Below the pieces are notes generated by a model. The model saw nothing but the letters and a program-made list of their open reading frames with translations, ran no database searches and was not told the origin of the DNA. The position numbers and the translations under genes were made by a program. Below, one piece after another: positions 1-8,642 of a DNA stretch of 64,000 nucleotides; position 1 is the first letter of the stretch; every line of letters starts with the position of its first letter. Origin of the DNA: Proteiniphilum saccharofermentans (GTDB taxonomy: Bacteria > Bacteroidota > Bacteroidia > Bacteroidales > Dysgonomonadaceae); NCBI RefSeq assembly GCF_900095135.1, contig NZ_LT605205.1, positions 3,348,001 through 3,412,000 on the forward strand, written 5' to 3'.

Positions 1-758
1 AAACCACCAATATTATAGGTATCTCCCACCTTTCCTTTGTGAAAGATAAGATCGATGGCACGTGCATGGTCCTCTACGTAAAGCCAATCTCTCACGTTCT
101 CTCCCTTTCCGTAGACAGGTAACGGCTTATTTTGACGGATATTATGGATAAACAACGGGATCAATTTCTCAGGGAACTGATTAGGACCATAATTATTAGA
201 ACAATTGGAAATAATGGTCTGCAAACCGTATGTGTCGTGATAAGCCCTGACGAAGTGATCAGATGCGGCCTTTGATGCCGAATAGGGGCTATGCGGATCA
301 TATCGGGTCTCCTCGGTGAAAAGGGTTCCATCGAACTTCAGGGCTCCATACACCTCATCGGTGGAAACATGATAAAAGAGCCTGTCTGAGTATGCACCTT
401 CCCAACTTTCTTTTGCCGCCTGCAATAAATTAAGGGTTCCCAACACATTCGTCTTGGCAAAGGAAAAGGGATCGGTAATAGAACGGTCTACATGGCTTTC
501 GGCTGCCAGATGGATCACATCGGTAATTCCAAAACCAGTGAAAACCTCTTTCATCTTTTCGAAATCGCAAATATCTGCTTTCAGAAACCTGTAATTGGGT
601 TTCCCTTCTATATCTTTCAGATTAGCCAGATTCCCTGCATAAGTGAGTTTATCAAGGTTGATAATCTGACAATCGGGATATTGATTAACAAACAATCGTA
701 CTACATGAGAACCGATAAAACCGGCACCTCCAGTGATCAGTATATTTTTTTTTGCCAT
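1..758 (-). CDS. rfbB: dTDP-glucose 4,6-dehydratase, C-terminal end cut by window edge
   Basis: Converts dTDP-D-glucose to dTDP-4-keto-6-deoxyglucose, the second step of dTDP-L-rhamnose synthesis, in the cytoplasm. I translated the minus strand from the ATG at 758. It starts MAKKNILITGGAGFIGSH, the NAD-binding GxxGxxG of the extended SDR family. It continues through HLAAESHVDRSI, the active-site STDEVYG, the YSASKA catalytic Tyr/Lys motif and the NNYGPNQFPEKLIP substrate loop. About 252 codons are visible of a usual length near 350, so roughly the last third lies off the left edge. It follows rfbA and rfbC in the same direction, and rfbD probably follows outside the window. The product feeds surface polysaccharide or glycoprotein rhamnosylation and is unrelated to the rhamnose-degrading locus to the right. 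Confidence 0.96.
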   Translation of the reverse strand, partial: MAKKNILITGGAGFIGSHVVRLFVNQYPDCQIINLDKLTYAGNLANLKDIEGKPNYRFLKADICDFEKMKEVFTGFGITDVIHLAAESHVDRSITDPFSFAKTNVLGTLNLLQAAKESWEGAYSDRLFYHVSTDEVYGALKFDGTLFTEETRYDPHSPYSASKAASDHFVRAYHDTYGLQTIISNCSNNYGPNQFPEKLIPLFIHNIRQNKPLPVYGKGENVRDWLYVEDHARAIDLIFHKGKVGDTYNIGG

Positions 759-888
759 GTTTGAATTATTCCTCCCTCGGGTTATTTACGTACTATGTTG
801 AAAATTGAAAATTGGTAATTAGCAATTGGAAGCCGCCCATATGTAACCGGTAATAAACAATTAGTAATTTGTAATTGGAAATTAGTAA

Positions 889-1416
889 TTAGAAAGGTGG
901 GTTTCGACGATCTTTTTCCGAAAGAATGATATCTTCAAAGGGTAAACACCAGTCGATACCTAACTTCGGATCATTCCAAAGGATTGCATCTTCATAATCC
1001 GGCGCATAATAATTATCGCATTTATACTGGAAAATAGTCTCTCCGGCCAGCACGGCATAACCATGGGCAAAACCCCGGGGAATAAAGATCTGGCGCTTAT
1101 TCTCTTCGGAAAGTTCTATCGATATATGTTTCCCGTATGTAGGAGAATCCTTACGAATATCCACCGCTACATCCAACACTTTTCCTTTCACCACACGTAC
1201 CAATTTAGCTTGTTCATAGGGTGGTCTCTGAAAATGCAATCCTCTCACAACTCCATATCCCGACAAACTCTCATTGTCCTGTACAAAAACGGTTTTACAC
1301 ACTTTCTCTTCAAACTCTCTCTGAGAAAACGATTCAAAAAAATAACCGCGCTCATCACTATACACGTCCGGCTCAATGATCACAACCCCTTCTATCTTTG
1401 TCTCTACTATATGCAT
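889..1416 (-). CDS. rfbC: dTDP-4-dehydrorhamnose 3,5-epimerase
   Basis: Double epimerisation of dTDP-4-keto-6-deoxy-D-glucose at C3 and C5, third step of dTDP-rhamnose synthesis. The protein has the RmlC cupin signatures DERGYFFESF, QDNESLS, the catalytic VRGLHFQ (His61 counted from the chosen start), DVAVDIRKDSPTYGK and PRGFAHGYAVL. I chose the ATG at 1416 (MHIVETKIEG), which gives 175 residues, close to the family norm. A longer frame from 1440 adds eight residues (MLIHISVY) that do not look like family sequence. It lies about 100 bp downstream of rfbA and 130 bp upstream of rfbB, and the AT-rich gap to rfbB contains TTAGTAATT-type tandem-like repeats. Confidence 0.95.
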   Translation of the reverse strand: MHIVETKIEGVVIIEPDVYSDERGYFFESFSQREFEEKVCKTVFVQDNESLSGYGVVRGLHFQRPPYEQAKLVRVVKGKVLDVAVDIRKDSPTYGKHISIELSEENKRQIFIPRGFAHGYAVLAGETIFQYKCDNYYAPDYEDAILWNDPKLGIDWCLPFEDIILSEKDRRNPPF

Positions 1417-1518
1417 ATAAACACTTATGTGAATTAGCAATTACTAATTCTTTTCTCCTATAACCTACAATCTTCCATCTCTTATTCATCTCACTACCCA
1501 GACACTTCCCCACCTTTC

Positions 1519-2388
1519 TTACACCAATCGAAGCAGGTATTGCCCGTATGGGTTATTCTTCATCGACATCCCGATTTCCGTCAATTGCTCATTGGTAATC
1601 CAACCGTTCCTCCAGGAAATCTCTTCAAGGCAGGATATCTTTAACCCTTGCCGTTTCTCCAATACCTCGATAAAGGTAGATGCTTCCGAGAGGGAATCGT
1701 GAGTTCCTGTATCAAGCCAGGCAAAACCTCGTCCAAAGAGCTGCATCTGTAACTGTCTCTCTTCAAGAAAAGCCTGATTGACGGAAGTAATTTCCAACTC
1801 TCCACGTGCCGATGGTTTGACCTGTTTCGCAATCTTTACAACCCGGTTAGGATAAAAATAAAGCCCTGTAACCGCCCAATTCGACTTTGGTTCAACAGGC
1901 TTCTCTTCTATATTCAAGACCCTCCCCGCAGGATCTATTTCAGCCACACCGTAACGTTGTGGATTAGTCACATTATAACCGAAGATGGTTGCTATCCCTT
2001 CCTTTTCAGCATCCTTTACGGCTTTTTGCAACATGGCGGGAAATCCCTGTCCGTAGAAAATATTATCACCCAGCACCAAACATACAGCATCATCGCCAAT
2101 GAAATTTTCTCCGATAATAAAAGCCTGTGCCAATCCGTCCGGAGAAGGTTGTTCGGCATAACTGAAATGGACACCATAGTCAGAACCATCACCGAGCAAC
2201 CGTTCGAATCCTGGCAGGTCGACCGGAGTGGAGATAATAAGAATATCCCTGATCCCCGCTAACATCAGCGCAGAAATAGGATAATAGATCATAGGTTTAT
2301 CGAAAATGGGAAGTAGTTGCTTCGATATCCCTTTCGTAATGGGGTATAACCTTGTGCCGGATCCTCCGGCTAGAACGATTCCCTTCAT
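1519..2388 (-). CDS. rfbA: glucose-1-phosphate thymidylyltransferase
   Basis: Makes dTDP-glucose from dTTP and glucose-1-phosphate, first step of the dTDP-rhamnose pathway. The N-terminal nucleotide-binding signature [27 protein letters not shown] is complete. It is followed by [45 protein letters not shown] and the C-terminal EISWRNGWI typical of the short RmlA type. Length 289 residues is normal. It is the first gene of rfbA-rfbC-rfbB; a TATCTTTG box lies 20 bases upstream of the start. Confidence 0.97.
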   Translation of the reverse strand: MKGIVLAGGSGTRLYPITKGISKQLLPIFDKPMIYYPISALMLAGIRDILIISTPVDLPGFERLLGDGSDYGVHFSYAEQPSPDGLAQAFIIGENFIGDDAVCLVLGDNIFYGQGFPAMLQKAVKDAEKEGIATIFGYNVTNPQRYGVAEIDPAGRVLNIEEKPVEPKSNWAVTGLYFYPNRVVKIAKQVKPSARGELEITSVNQAFLEERQLQMQLFGRGFAWLDTGTHDSLSEASTFIEVLEKRQGLKISCLEEISWRNGWITNEQLTEIGMSMKNNPYGQYLLRLV

Positions 2389-2407
2389 ACTTAATCCGGT
2401 TTTTCTA

Positions 2408-2415
2408 CAAAGATA
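2408..2415 (-). promoter_or_regulatory. candidate -7 box upstream of rfbA
   Basis: The minus strand reads TATCTTTG, an exact match to the Bacteroidota -7 consensus TAnnTTTG, 20 bases before the rfbA start. I see no TTTG -33 element at the usual 19-21 base spacing, so the call rests on one box and its position. Confidence 0.4.
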
Positions 2416-2530
2416 GTGAAAGCTGAGAGAAATCGTGAGAGTTTATTATCAAAAGATTTCCGAAGCGCATCCTATCTTATCGAAAGGTATAAAAATATTT
2501 GGCTTACACAGAATAACTACCGAATATTTT

Positions 2531-2554
2531 GGGATTTGGGATTTGGGATTTGGG
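2531..2554. repeat. heptamer tandem repeat GGGATTT
   Basis: Three consecutive GGGATTT units plus a partial fourth lie in the trmD-rfbA gap. The same heptamer and the variant GGATTTA recur at 6032-6073. It is a simple-sequence repeat with no coding potential. Confidence 0.8.
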
Positions 2555-2599
2555 AATTATTTACGTCCTAAATCCGATATCCGACATCCCAAATTTTCA

Positions 2600-2625
2600 C
2601 GAATAACAACTGAACAACTATCGAA
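2600..2625 (-). repeat. short dispersed repeat, copy 1
   Basis: On the minus strand this reads TCGATAGTTGTTCAGTTGTT followed by ATTCGT. It matches 9844-9869 on the plus strand at all but two of 26 positions. It overlaps the last codons of trmD. Confidence 0.55.
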
Positions 2626-3292
2626 GTAAGTCCGGTCTCAATCTCCGGGTGCGTTCCACCGCCTGTTCGTAACGCCATTCCTCTATTTTCCGTTCATGCC
2701 CCGACAACAAGACATCAGGCACTTTCCAGCCCTTGTACTCAGCGGGACGGGTATACACCGGTGGTGCAAGGAGTCCGTCCTGGAATGAGTCGGATAAAGC
2801 GGACTGTTCATCACCGATAGCTCCGGGAATAACGCGGACAACGGCATCTGCAATCATGGCGGCGACCAGTTCTCCTCCTGTAAGCACAAAATCACCAATG
2901 GAGATCTCCCTCGTGACAAGGTGTTCCCTTACCCGGTAATCAACTCCCTTATAATGCCCGCAAAGAATAATAATATTTTCTTTCAGGGAAAGTTCATTGG
3001 CGGCGGACTGGGTAAATTGTTCCCCATCGGGGGTAGTGAAGATCACCTCATCATAGTCCCGTTGCGATTTCAGATAACTGATAACCCTGTCGATAGGCTC
3101 TATCTGCATAACCATGCCGGCCTCTCCGCCAAACGGATAATCATCCACACGCTTATGTTTATCAAGCGTGTAGTCCCGTAGGTTATGCAGTCCGAACTCG
3201 ACCAGTCCTTTTTCCTGAGCCCGCTTCAGAATACTGGTATGGAGCGCTCCTTCAATTATTCCGGGAAGTACGGTAATAATATCAATTCTCAT
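2618..3292 (-). CDS. trmD: tRNA (guanine-N1)-methyltransferase TrmD
   Basis: Methylates G37 N1 of tRNAs that read CNN/CGG codons, using SAM, which prevents +1 frameshifting. The SPOUT fold signatures are present: [12 protein letters not shown] start, [34 protein letters not shown], the knot region [28 protein letters not shown], and [34 protein letters not shown]. Length 224 residues is typical. It stands alone rather than in the rpsP-rimM-trmD-rplS operon seen in many bacteria. A TATCTTTG -7 box is 20 bases upstream. Confidence 0.97.
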   Translation of the reverse strand: MRIDIITVLPGIIEGALHTSILKRAQEKGLVEFGLHNLRDYTLDKHKRVDDYPFGGEAGMVMQIEPIDRVISYLKSQRDYDEVIFTTPDGEQFTQSAANELSLKENIIILCGHYKGVDYRVREHLVTREISIGDFVLTGGELVAAMIADAVVRVIPGAIGDEQSALSDSFQDGLLAPPVYTRPAEYKGWKVPDVLLSGHERKIEEWRYEQAVERTRRLRPDLLR

Positions 3293-3312
3293 ACACTTTT
3301 GCTATCATTGAG

Positions 3313-3320
3313 CAAAGATA
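3313..3320 (-). promoter_or_regulatory. candidate -7 box upstream of trmD
   Basis: TATCTTTG on the minus strand, 20 bases before the trmD ATG, matches TAnnTTTG exactly. The identical octamer at nearly the same distance precedes rfbA, which supports a real promoter; no clear -33 box is seen. Confidence 0.4.
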
Positions 3321-3360
3321 ATCAATCGGGACAGGAAAAAGAAATGACAAGGTACAAAAC

Positions 3361-5832
3361 CTATTGGCTCCCCCCTTGTGCCGGAGTGCCGCCTCCTTGA
3401 GAGCCGCCATCCTGATTCTGCATGACATCATCATTACTTATGGTGCGCTGTACCCTTTTCATCGAAGATTTCAAATCGCCAAAGCGGTAAGTAACACTCA
3501 GGTTAATGCTACGCATGGGATTCAGGAATTTGTTCTTTTGAGTGAATCCGTCTCCGGTGGTTGTGGAAGAAAATTCCCTGTATTTGGAGAAAAGACTCTG
3601 TGCATAAAGGGAGACATCCAGTTTTTTATTAAGAAGACTTTTCATCACATTAAAATTGTAATGATAGAAAGGCGATTGTTTGGTCTGCAACTGCACCCGG
3701 CTGGTAAACACTCCTCCGTTAACCCCTACCCGAAGATCTTTGGGAAAGGTAAAAGTAAGCCCCCCGAATGCACGCCCCGAAAAGCCGCTGTTCCTTAATT
3801 CACTGTTCTCCGTACTCTGGATATCTGTATAGTTTATACCCCCATTGAGATAGGTACGGATCATCTGGGTAGGAGTCCAACTCACATACACGTTGGTTCC
3901 CACCGTATGATTGCGGCCGATATTGTCGTAAGTACTATGGGTCACTCCATCCCTGATAAAACTATAACTCGTCACCGCATTCTGTGCAAATGAATAGCTT
4001 ACTGTGGCATTGAAATTGAGTTTTTGGGAGAAGGAGCCGTAGTTGATGTTGAAGTTATGTTGTTGTTCGGCATCGAGATTGGGATTCCCATAACTGATAT
4101 TGTTCGGGTCTATATCATTGACATAAGGATTCAACACCCAGATGCCCGGGCGGGAAATACGCATATTATATCCTCCACGCAATGTACGGGTCATTCCCAA
4201 CTGGTAGGAGATGGTAGCCGATGGAACAAGATCAAAGAAATTGGTCTTGATAATCGTATCCTGGGCCATATTCATAAAATGGATATCCTGTTGGGTATGC
4301 TCGGCACGTAAACCAACTTTCATTCCCACCTTACCTGTTTTATAGCCATAACCGGCGTATGCCGAAGTGATATTCTGCTGGTGATCGAGATCGTTTTTCC
4401 GGGTCAAATCGGGCTTCCACACTTTATCAACCACATCAAAGAAAGTGTGGTCTCCTTCACTGGAATTATCCCTGAAGATATATTTCAATCCGGCTTCAAT
4501 ACTATGTTTTCCGTTAAGCGGATTCACATAATCCACCTGTCCGGTATGTTCATTACCTCCGGCATTATTCACACTTTTTTGCTTGTATCCGTCGGGGAAG
4601 TGGAAAGTGTTTTGGTCATCTATCACATTATTGTATTCACTTTCATATTCGCTGTCGTTGGGATTACGTTCGAAACGATAAGAAACCGTCAACATCTCCC
4701 CCTTTCTTTTGAAGTTACGCTGATAATCGGCCGACAGGTTCATCCCTCCATATTGCGAAGTACTGTTTGTACGGGTATCATAGGAGTGTGGACGTACGCC
4801 CCGGGAAATCGCACTCTGGGCACCAATAGAATTATATTCTCCCCCAAACCGGGATACCGACAGGTTGAAGAGGTTCAACGTATCGGGTTCGTAACTGAGT
4901 GCGCCACTCAGATAGAGCCCCCCACCTTTGCCTTTATTGGTTCCGTCGAGCGATAAGGTATTGGCCGGATCGGTCTCTTCCCGGAAGAAAGAGGATTCGG
5001 ATGCCGGACGCCTGAAATTGTAATATCCGGCATTTCCGGTAAACCCGACTTTACCATACTTGGTAGCCAGGTAAGCATTTCCTCCATAACCGCCAAAGGT
5101 ATCGCCATTGGCACCCACGGAGCCGGAATAACCATCATCGGCACGTTTGTCGGTGACAATATTGATGATCCCTCCTATCCCTTCTGCATCGTACTTGGCC
5201 CCCGGATCGGTGATCACTTCCACATCTTTCACACTGTTGGCCGGCATACTTTTCAATACCTGCGATGGATTGGAGGAGATCATGTTGGAAGGTTTACCGT
5301 TCAGGTAGATTTTAAAATTGGTAGAGCCTTTCAGTTGAATCTCATCCTCGCCATCCACTGTAACAAGAGGTACCTTGCGCAACAGGTCCAACACACTGGA
5401 TGTAGATGACTCCGGATCATCCTTGGCATTATAGGTGAGCTTATCGATCTCCACTTTCACTAAGGGAGCCTGGGCGGTAACACTAATTTCGTCAAGCTCT
5501 GTGGAACTCTCTGTCATCTTAATTTCACCCATATCAACTGATTTTTGCGAGGCGCCGATCTCTACCGGCTTTTCCAACTGGTCCATTCCCACAAAATAGA
5601 AAGTAAAGATATATTTCCCGGGATCGAGTGCCGTGGAGAATGTTCCATTCTCCTGTGTGGCCAGCTTTTTTATGGCAGCGGCGGGAGCAACCTCCCGTGC
5701 AACGGAAATAGTTGCGTAAGGTAATCCGTTCTGATCGGATGCCGATACCAATTTTCCTCTCACTGTAACGGACTCGGCCCATAATGTTGTTGAAAATAGG
5801 ACACTCAACAGTAAAATAAATGTTTGTCTCAT
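3361..5832 (-). CDS. TonB-dependent-receptor-like outer membrane beta-barrel protein
   Basis: Outer-membrane protein of the Bacteroidota outer-membrane beta-barrel receptor group. An N-terminal signal peptide (about residues 1-19, ending TTLWAE) is followed by a carboxypeptidase-regulatory-like domain (about 22-105, SASDQNGLPYATISV and FYFVGMDQLEKPV). Next comes a plug domain (about 115-230) containing LRKVPLVTVDGEDEIQLKGSTNFKIYLNG and DVEVITDPGAKYDAEGIGGIINI, then a long beta-barrel ending LNPMRSINLSVTYRFGD. The last 25 or so residues are a Gly/Gln-rich tail (QDGGSQGGGTPAQGGSQ). No SusD partner, TonB or sigma/anti-sigma pair is adjacent, so the ligand is unknown. Related proteins are often described as putative metal or peptide receptors, but nothing here decides that. 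Confidence 0.85.
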   Translation of the reverse strand: MRQTFILLLSVLFSTTLWAESVTVRGKLVSASDQNGLPYATISVAREVAPAAAIKKLATQENGTFSTALDPGKYIFTFYFVGMDQLEKPVEIGASQKSVDMGEIKMTESSTELDEISVTAQAPLVKVEIDKLTYNAKDDPESSTSSVLDLLRKVPLVTVDGEDEIQLKGSTNFKIYLNGKPSNMISSNPSQVLKSMPANSVKDVEVITDPGAKYDAEGIGGIINIVTDKRADDGYSGSVGANGDTFGGYGGNAYLATKYGKVGFTGNAGYYNFRRPASESSFFREETDPANTLSLDGTNKGKGGGLYLSGALSYEPDTLNLFNLSVSRFGGEYNSIGAQSAISRGVRPHSYDTRTNSTSQYGGMNLSADYQRNFKRKGEMLTVSYRFERNPNDSEYESEYNNVIDDQNTFHFPDGYKQKSVNNAGGNEHTGQVDYVNPLNGKHSIEAGLKYIFRDNSSEGDHTFFDVVDKVWKPDLTRKNDLDHQQNITSAYAGYGYKTGKVGMKVGLRAEHTQQDIHFMNMAQDTIIKTNFFDLVPSATISYQLGMTRTLRGGYNMRISRPGIWVLNPYVNDIDPNNISYGNPNLDAEQQHNFNINYGSFSQKLNFNATVSYSFAQNAVTSYSFIRDGVTHSTYDNIGRNHTVGTNVYVSWTPTQMIRTYLNGGINYTDIQSTENSELRNSGFSGRAFGGLTFTFPKDLRVGVNGGVFTSRVQLQTKQSPFYHYNFNVMKSLLNKKLDVSLYAQSLFSKYREFSSTTTGDGFTQKNKFLNPMRSINLSVTYRFGDLKSSMKRVQRTISNDDVMQNQDGGSQGGGTPAQGGSQ

Positions 5833-6031
5833 ACGATTATTTTATTTTTCAATTTCGGTGTATGGAATGTTTAACCACGCACGTCTCCTCCATTCCTCTT
5901 GTGGTTTCATTTCTGAAGCGCTAAAGTAAGCATTTAATTGGAAGGCTATCGAATAAAACCCCGGTTGTTACGAAAATTTAGTAATCACCTTTTTGTTTAG
6001 TTTCGATTTTTGCATATTTAAACATCAGATG

Positions 6032-6073
6032 GGGATTTAGGATTTAGGATTTAGGATTTGGGATTTGGGATTT
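6032..6073. repeat. heptamer tandem repeat GGATTTA/GGATTTG
   Basis: Six head-to-tail heptamers, GGATTTA giving way to GGATTTG, form a simple-sequence tract. It is the same unit as at 2531-2554. Confidence 0.85.
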
Positions 6074-6085
6074 CAAGATTCAAAA

Positions 6086-6113
6086 ATTATGAATTGCAAA
6101 TCAACGTAGTCAA
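6086..6113 (+). repeat. 28-base dispersed repeat, copy 1
   Basis: ATTATGAATTGCAAATCAAC followed by GTAGTCAA recurs at 15023-15050 with one difference (A to G). Both copies follow AT-rich text containing AAGATTCAA. Confidence 0.7.
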
Positions 6114-6188
6114 ATCCAAAAAAATATAAGGAATAAACAAAAGTAACCATTCAATCGTTTCTTACTTTGATTATAAAACTTTCCGGCC

Positions 6189-7322
6189 ATGCGCGCGTTA
6201 ATCAATGCATTCATCATACACCTTACCCTCAATATCCTGGTTTTCCTGAAAGGCTGGAATGCCTTTGAAGGAAAGAGGACAATACGTATCATCATGATTG
6301 TCATTTTCGGAACGGAATTGATCATCTACTCCATCGGTTTTATTTTCTACCATTACCTTCCGGAATCTGTCACCCAATTCATCCGGGTAATGGGCACCAG
6401 TTGGATGCTCTTTCTCTTATACTGTGGGGGATTATGGCTGGTCATCGATCTGGTCAATGCGATTCGTCAAAAAATATCACGCAGACCATGGCGTATAAGA
6501 GATCAATCCAGGAGGTTCAAAATCATCTCATACCTCGTTCCAATGGTGATTGTCATAGGCATTATGATTCACGGAAGATACAGGTTTATGCACCCTGTGG
6601 TACAACAGGTGTCAATAACAACCCACAAAACGGCAGAAAAAATGGACTCAGTGCGTATCGCCATGATTGGGGACCTGCATCTGGGATATATGATCAACAG
6701 AAAACACACAAAACGGTTTGTTGACCTGATCATGGCGCAACAGCCTGACCTGATCCTATTTGTGGGAGATATTATTGACGGGCATATCGAACCGATACTG
6801 CAACAGCGGATGGATGAAGAGTTGGCACACCTGCATGCACCCTTAGGAGTATTTTCGTGTACAGGGAATCACGAGTACCGCTATGACGCGGAGGAAAAGA
6901 TATCACTGTTGAATAACGCAGGGATCACCATATTACGTGATTCTGCCGTATTGATCGATAGTAGTTTCTACGTGATAGGGCGTGAAGACAAGGTTATGCC
7001 TACCCGGAAACCGCTACGGAAGATACTTTCCGATCAGTCGGTAGAAATGTCAAAACCGGTGATCGTATTGAATCACACTCCCGACAACCTGGCTGAAGAG
7101 GCAGATGCCGGAGCAGATATTGCCTTATACGGACATACACACCACGGACAGGCTTTTCCGGGCAATATTGCCACAGAGATGACGTTCGAGGTGGCACATG
7201 GCTATAAAAAGAAAGGCGACACACATGTTTATGTCACCTCAGGGATCGGTTTGGTAGGCCCCCAATACCGTATCGGCACAGTCTCGGAAATGGTGATGCT
7301 GAACGTAAAATTCAGCCACTAA
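6189..7322 (+). CDS. membrane-anchored metallophosphoesterase
   Basis: Calcineurin-like phosphoesterase with an N-terminal membrane domain. Hydrophobic segments lie at about residues 5-22, 32-56, 68-90 and 111-128. The catalytic domain then carries the full metal-binding set: GDLHLGY (Asp162, His164), VGDIIDG (Asp194), TGNHEY (Asn227, His228), LNHTPDN and GHTHHGQ. This architecture resembles the YkuE/YaeI group, which acts on lipid or UDP-sugar-lipid phosphates, but the substrate cannot be read from sequence. The ATG at 6189 gives 377 residues. It converges tail to tail with murF, with only two bases between the stop codons. Confidence 0.88.
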   Translation: MRALINAFIIHLTLNILVFLKGWNAFEGKRTIRIIMIVIFGTELIIYSIGFIFYHYLPESVTQFIRVMGTSWMLFLLYCGGLWLVIDLVNAIRQKISRRPWRIRDQSRRFKIISYLVPMVIVIGIMIHGRYRFMHPVVQQVSITTHKTAEKMDSVRIAMIGDLHLGYMINRKHTKRFVDLIMAQQPDLILFVGDIIDGHIEPILQQRMDEELAHLHAPLGVFSCTGNHEYRYDAEEKISLLNNAGITILRDSAVLIDSSFYVIGREDKVMPTRKPLRKILSDQSVEMSKPVIVLNHTPDNLAEEADAGADIALYGHTHHGQAFPGNIATEMTFEVAHGYKKKGDTHVYVTSGIGLVGPQYRIGTVSEMVMLNVKFSH

Positions 7323-7324
7323 CC

Positions 7325-8623
7325 TCATAGGCTATCGACGGCCTTCTCCAGATGTACAGAATGAGAACCCTTCAAAAGGATATAGTGATTTGAAACAGGC
7401 TTCTTTTTCAGTGTCTCTATCAATAGGTCCACATCATCAAACAACCGGAAAGATTCATTCTCACTGGTGCATTTATTAAAAGCCGAACCTACCAGATAAA
7501 CCTTGTCATAAGGTTGTTGCTTTAGAAGCTGAACTATCTTTTCATGCTCTTCATCACTGCTTTCCCCTAACTCTTTCATTTCCCCCAGGATTACCATTTT
7601 AGATAACGATGAAGGAATGGATGAGAAAAATTCCAATGCAGCCTTCATGCTGGTAGGATTTGCATTATAAGCATCGATAATCAGGTCATTTTTTTCGGTG
7701 CGTTTAAACTGGGAGCGGAGGTTTGTGGGTTCATATTCTTCCAGTGCAGCACTGATTTGTTCAGCATTAATCCCAAAAAATTTAGAGACGGCAACCGCAG
7801 CAATTGCATTATCAAAGTTGAATTCACCTACCAGTCGGGTTTTGACACGATAAGAATTATCGAAAAAGCTCCAGTCGAATTCCAGAAAAGGAGTAGCATT
7901 GGCAATCGAACCGGAAGCAAAGAGTGAAGGATCATTTTTGCCATAAAGGATCCGGTCCATGCCTTCCGTCTGTTCATACAGGATCGGATTGTCTTTATTG
8001 ACAAATACCTTTCCTTTGCCTTCCCTGATAAAATCATATAATTCGCATTTGGTAGCAACCAGATTCTCAAAACTCCCAAATCCTTCCATATGCGCCTTAC
8101 CCACATTGGTAACGATACCATAATTGGGTTCTGCAATCTCACATAGTTCTTTGATATCTCCCGGATGACTTGCCCCCATCTCCACTACACCTATCTCATG
8201 CGATCTATTCATAGACAACAATGTGAGTGGGACACCAATATGGTTATTCAGGTTTCCCTGTGTATAGGCCACCTTAAACTCTTTCGACAAAGCGACGGCT
8301 ACCAACTCTTTCGTAGTAGTTTTTCCGTTTGTTCCCGTGATGCCGATAATAGGTATTTTCAACTTCTTACGGTGCCAGTTGGCGAGTTTCTGAAGCGAAT
8401 GCAATGCATCTTTTACCAAAATGATCCTGTCATTTTCTTTCTCCGGCTCTTCATCCACCACAGCGTAGGCGCATCCTGCCTCAATCGCTTTTTCCGCAAA
8501 CAGATTACCATTAAATCTATCTCCTTTCAAAGCAAAGAAGATAGAATCTTTGGGACATATCCGTGAGTCGGTGGTAACAGAAGGATATTGAAGAAATAGA
8601 TTATATAGTGCAGCGGTTTCCAT
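7325..8623 (-). CDS. murF: UDP-N-acetylmuramoyl-tripeptide--D-alanyl-D-alanine ligase
   Basis: ATP-dependent addition of D-Ala-D-Ala to the UDP-MurNAc-tripeptide in the cytoplasm, the last soluble peptidoglycan precursor step. It has the Mur ligase signatures: N-domain VTTDSRICPKDSIFFALKGDRFNGN, the P-loop GITGTNGKTTTKELV, NNHIGVPLTLLSM, EMGASHPGDI, GIVTNVGKAHMEGFGS, and the C-domain DAYNANPTSMKAAL and LGEMKELGESS. I chose the ATG at 8623 (METAALYNLF), giving 432 residues. A frame from 8683 would overlap the upstream peptidase gene and adds 20 unconserved residues. It ends only two bases from the convergent phosphoesterase and follows the peptidase gene by 19 bases. Confidence 0.96.
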   Translation of the reverse strand: METAALYNLFLQYPSVTTDSRICPKDSIFFALKGDRFNGNLFAEKAIEAGCAYAVVDEEPEKENDRIILVKDALHSLQKLANWHRKKLKIPIIGITGTNGKTTTKELVAVALSKEFKVAYTQGNLNNHIGVPLTLLSMNRSHEIGVVEMGASHPGDIKELCEIAEPNYGIVTNVGKAHMEGFGSFENLVATKCELYDFIREGKGKVFVNKDNPILYEQTEGMDRILYGKNDPSLFASGSIANATPFLEFDWSFFDNSYRVKTRLVGEFNFDNAIAAVAVSKFFGINAEQISAALEEYEPTNLRSQFKRTEKNDLIIDAYNANPTSMKAALEFFSSIPSSLSKMVILGEMKELGESSDEEHEKIVQLLKQQPYDKVYLVGSAFNKCTSENESFRLFDDVDLLIETLKKKPVSNHYILLKGSHSVHLEKAVDSL

Positions 8624-8642
8624 ATAGCTTAAGCTAAATGAT

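Larger units (their letters stand above)
5833..6188. other. divergent intergenic region with simple repeats
   Basis: These 356 bases separate the outer-membrane receptor (minus) from the metallophosphoesterase (plus). No coding frame with family resemblance is present. The region holds the GGATTTA/GGATTTG heptamer tract (6032-6073), the 28-base dispersed repeat (6086-6113), and presumably both promoters, which I could not locate confidently. Confidence 0.6.

Noticed and set aside
3361-5832. SusC homologue of the glycan locus
   Set aside because: It is shorter than SusC, lacks a SusD partner, and is 13 kb away among housekeeping genes; the barrel belongs to the general outer-membrane receptor group.
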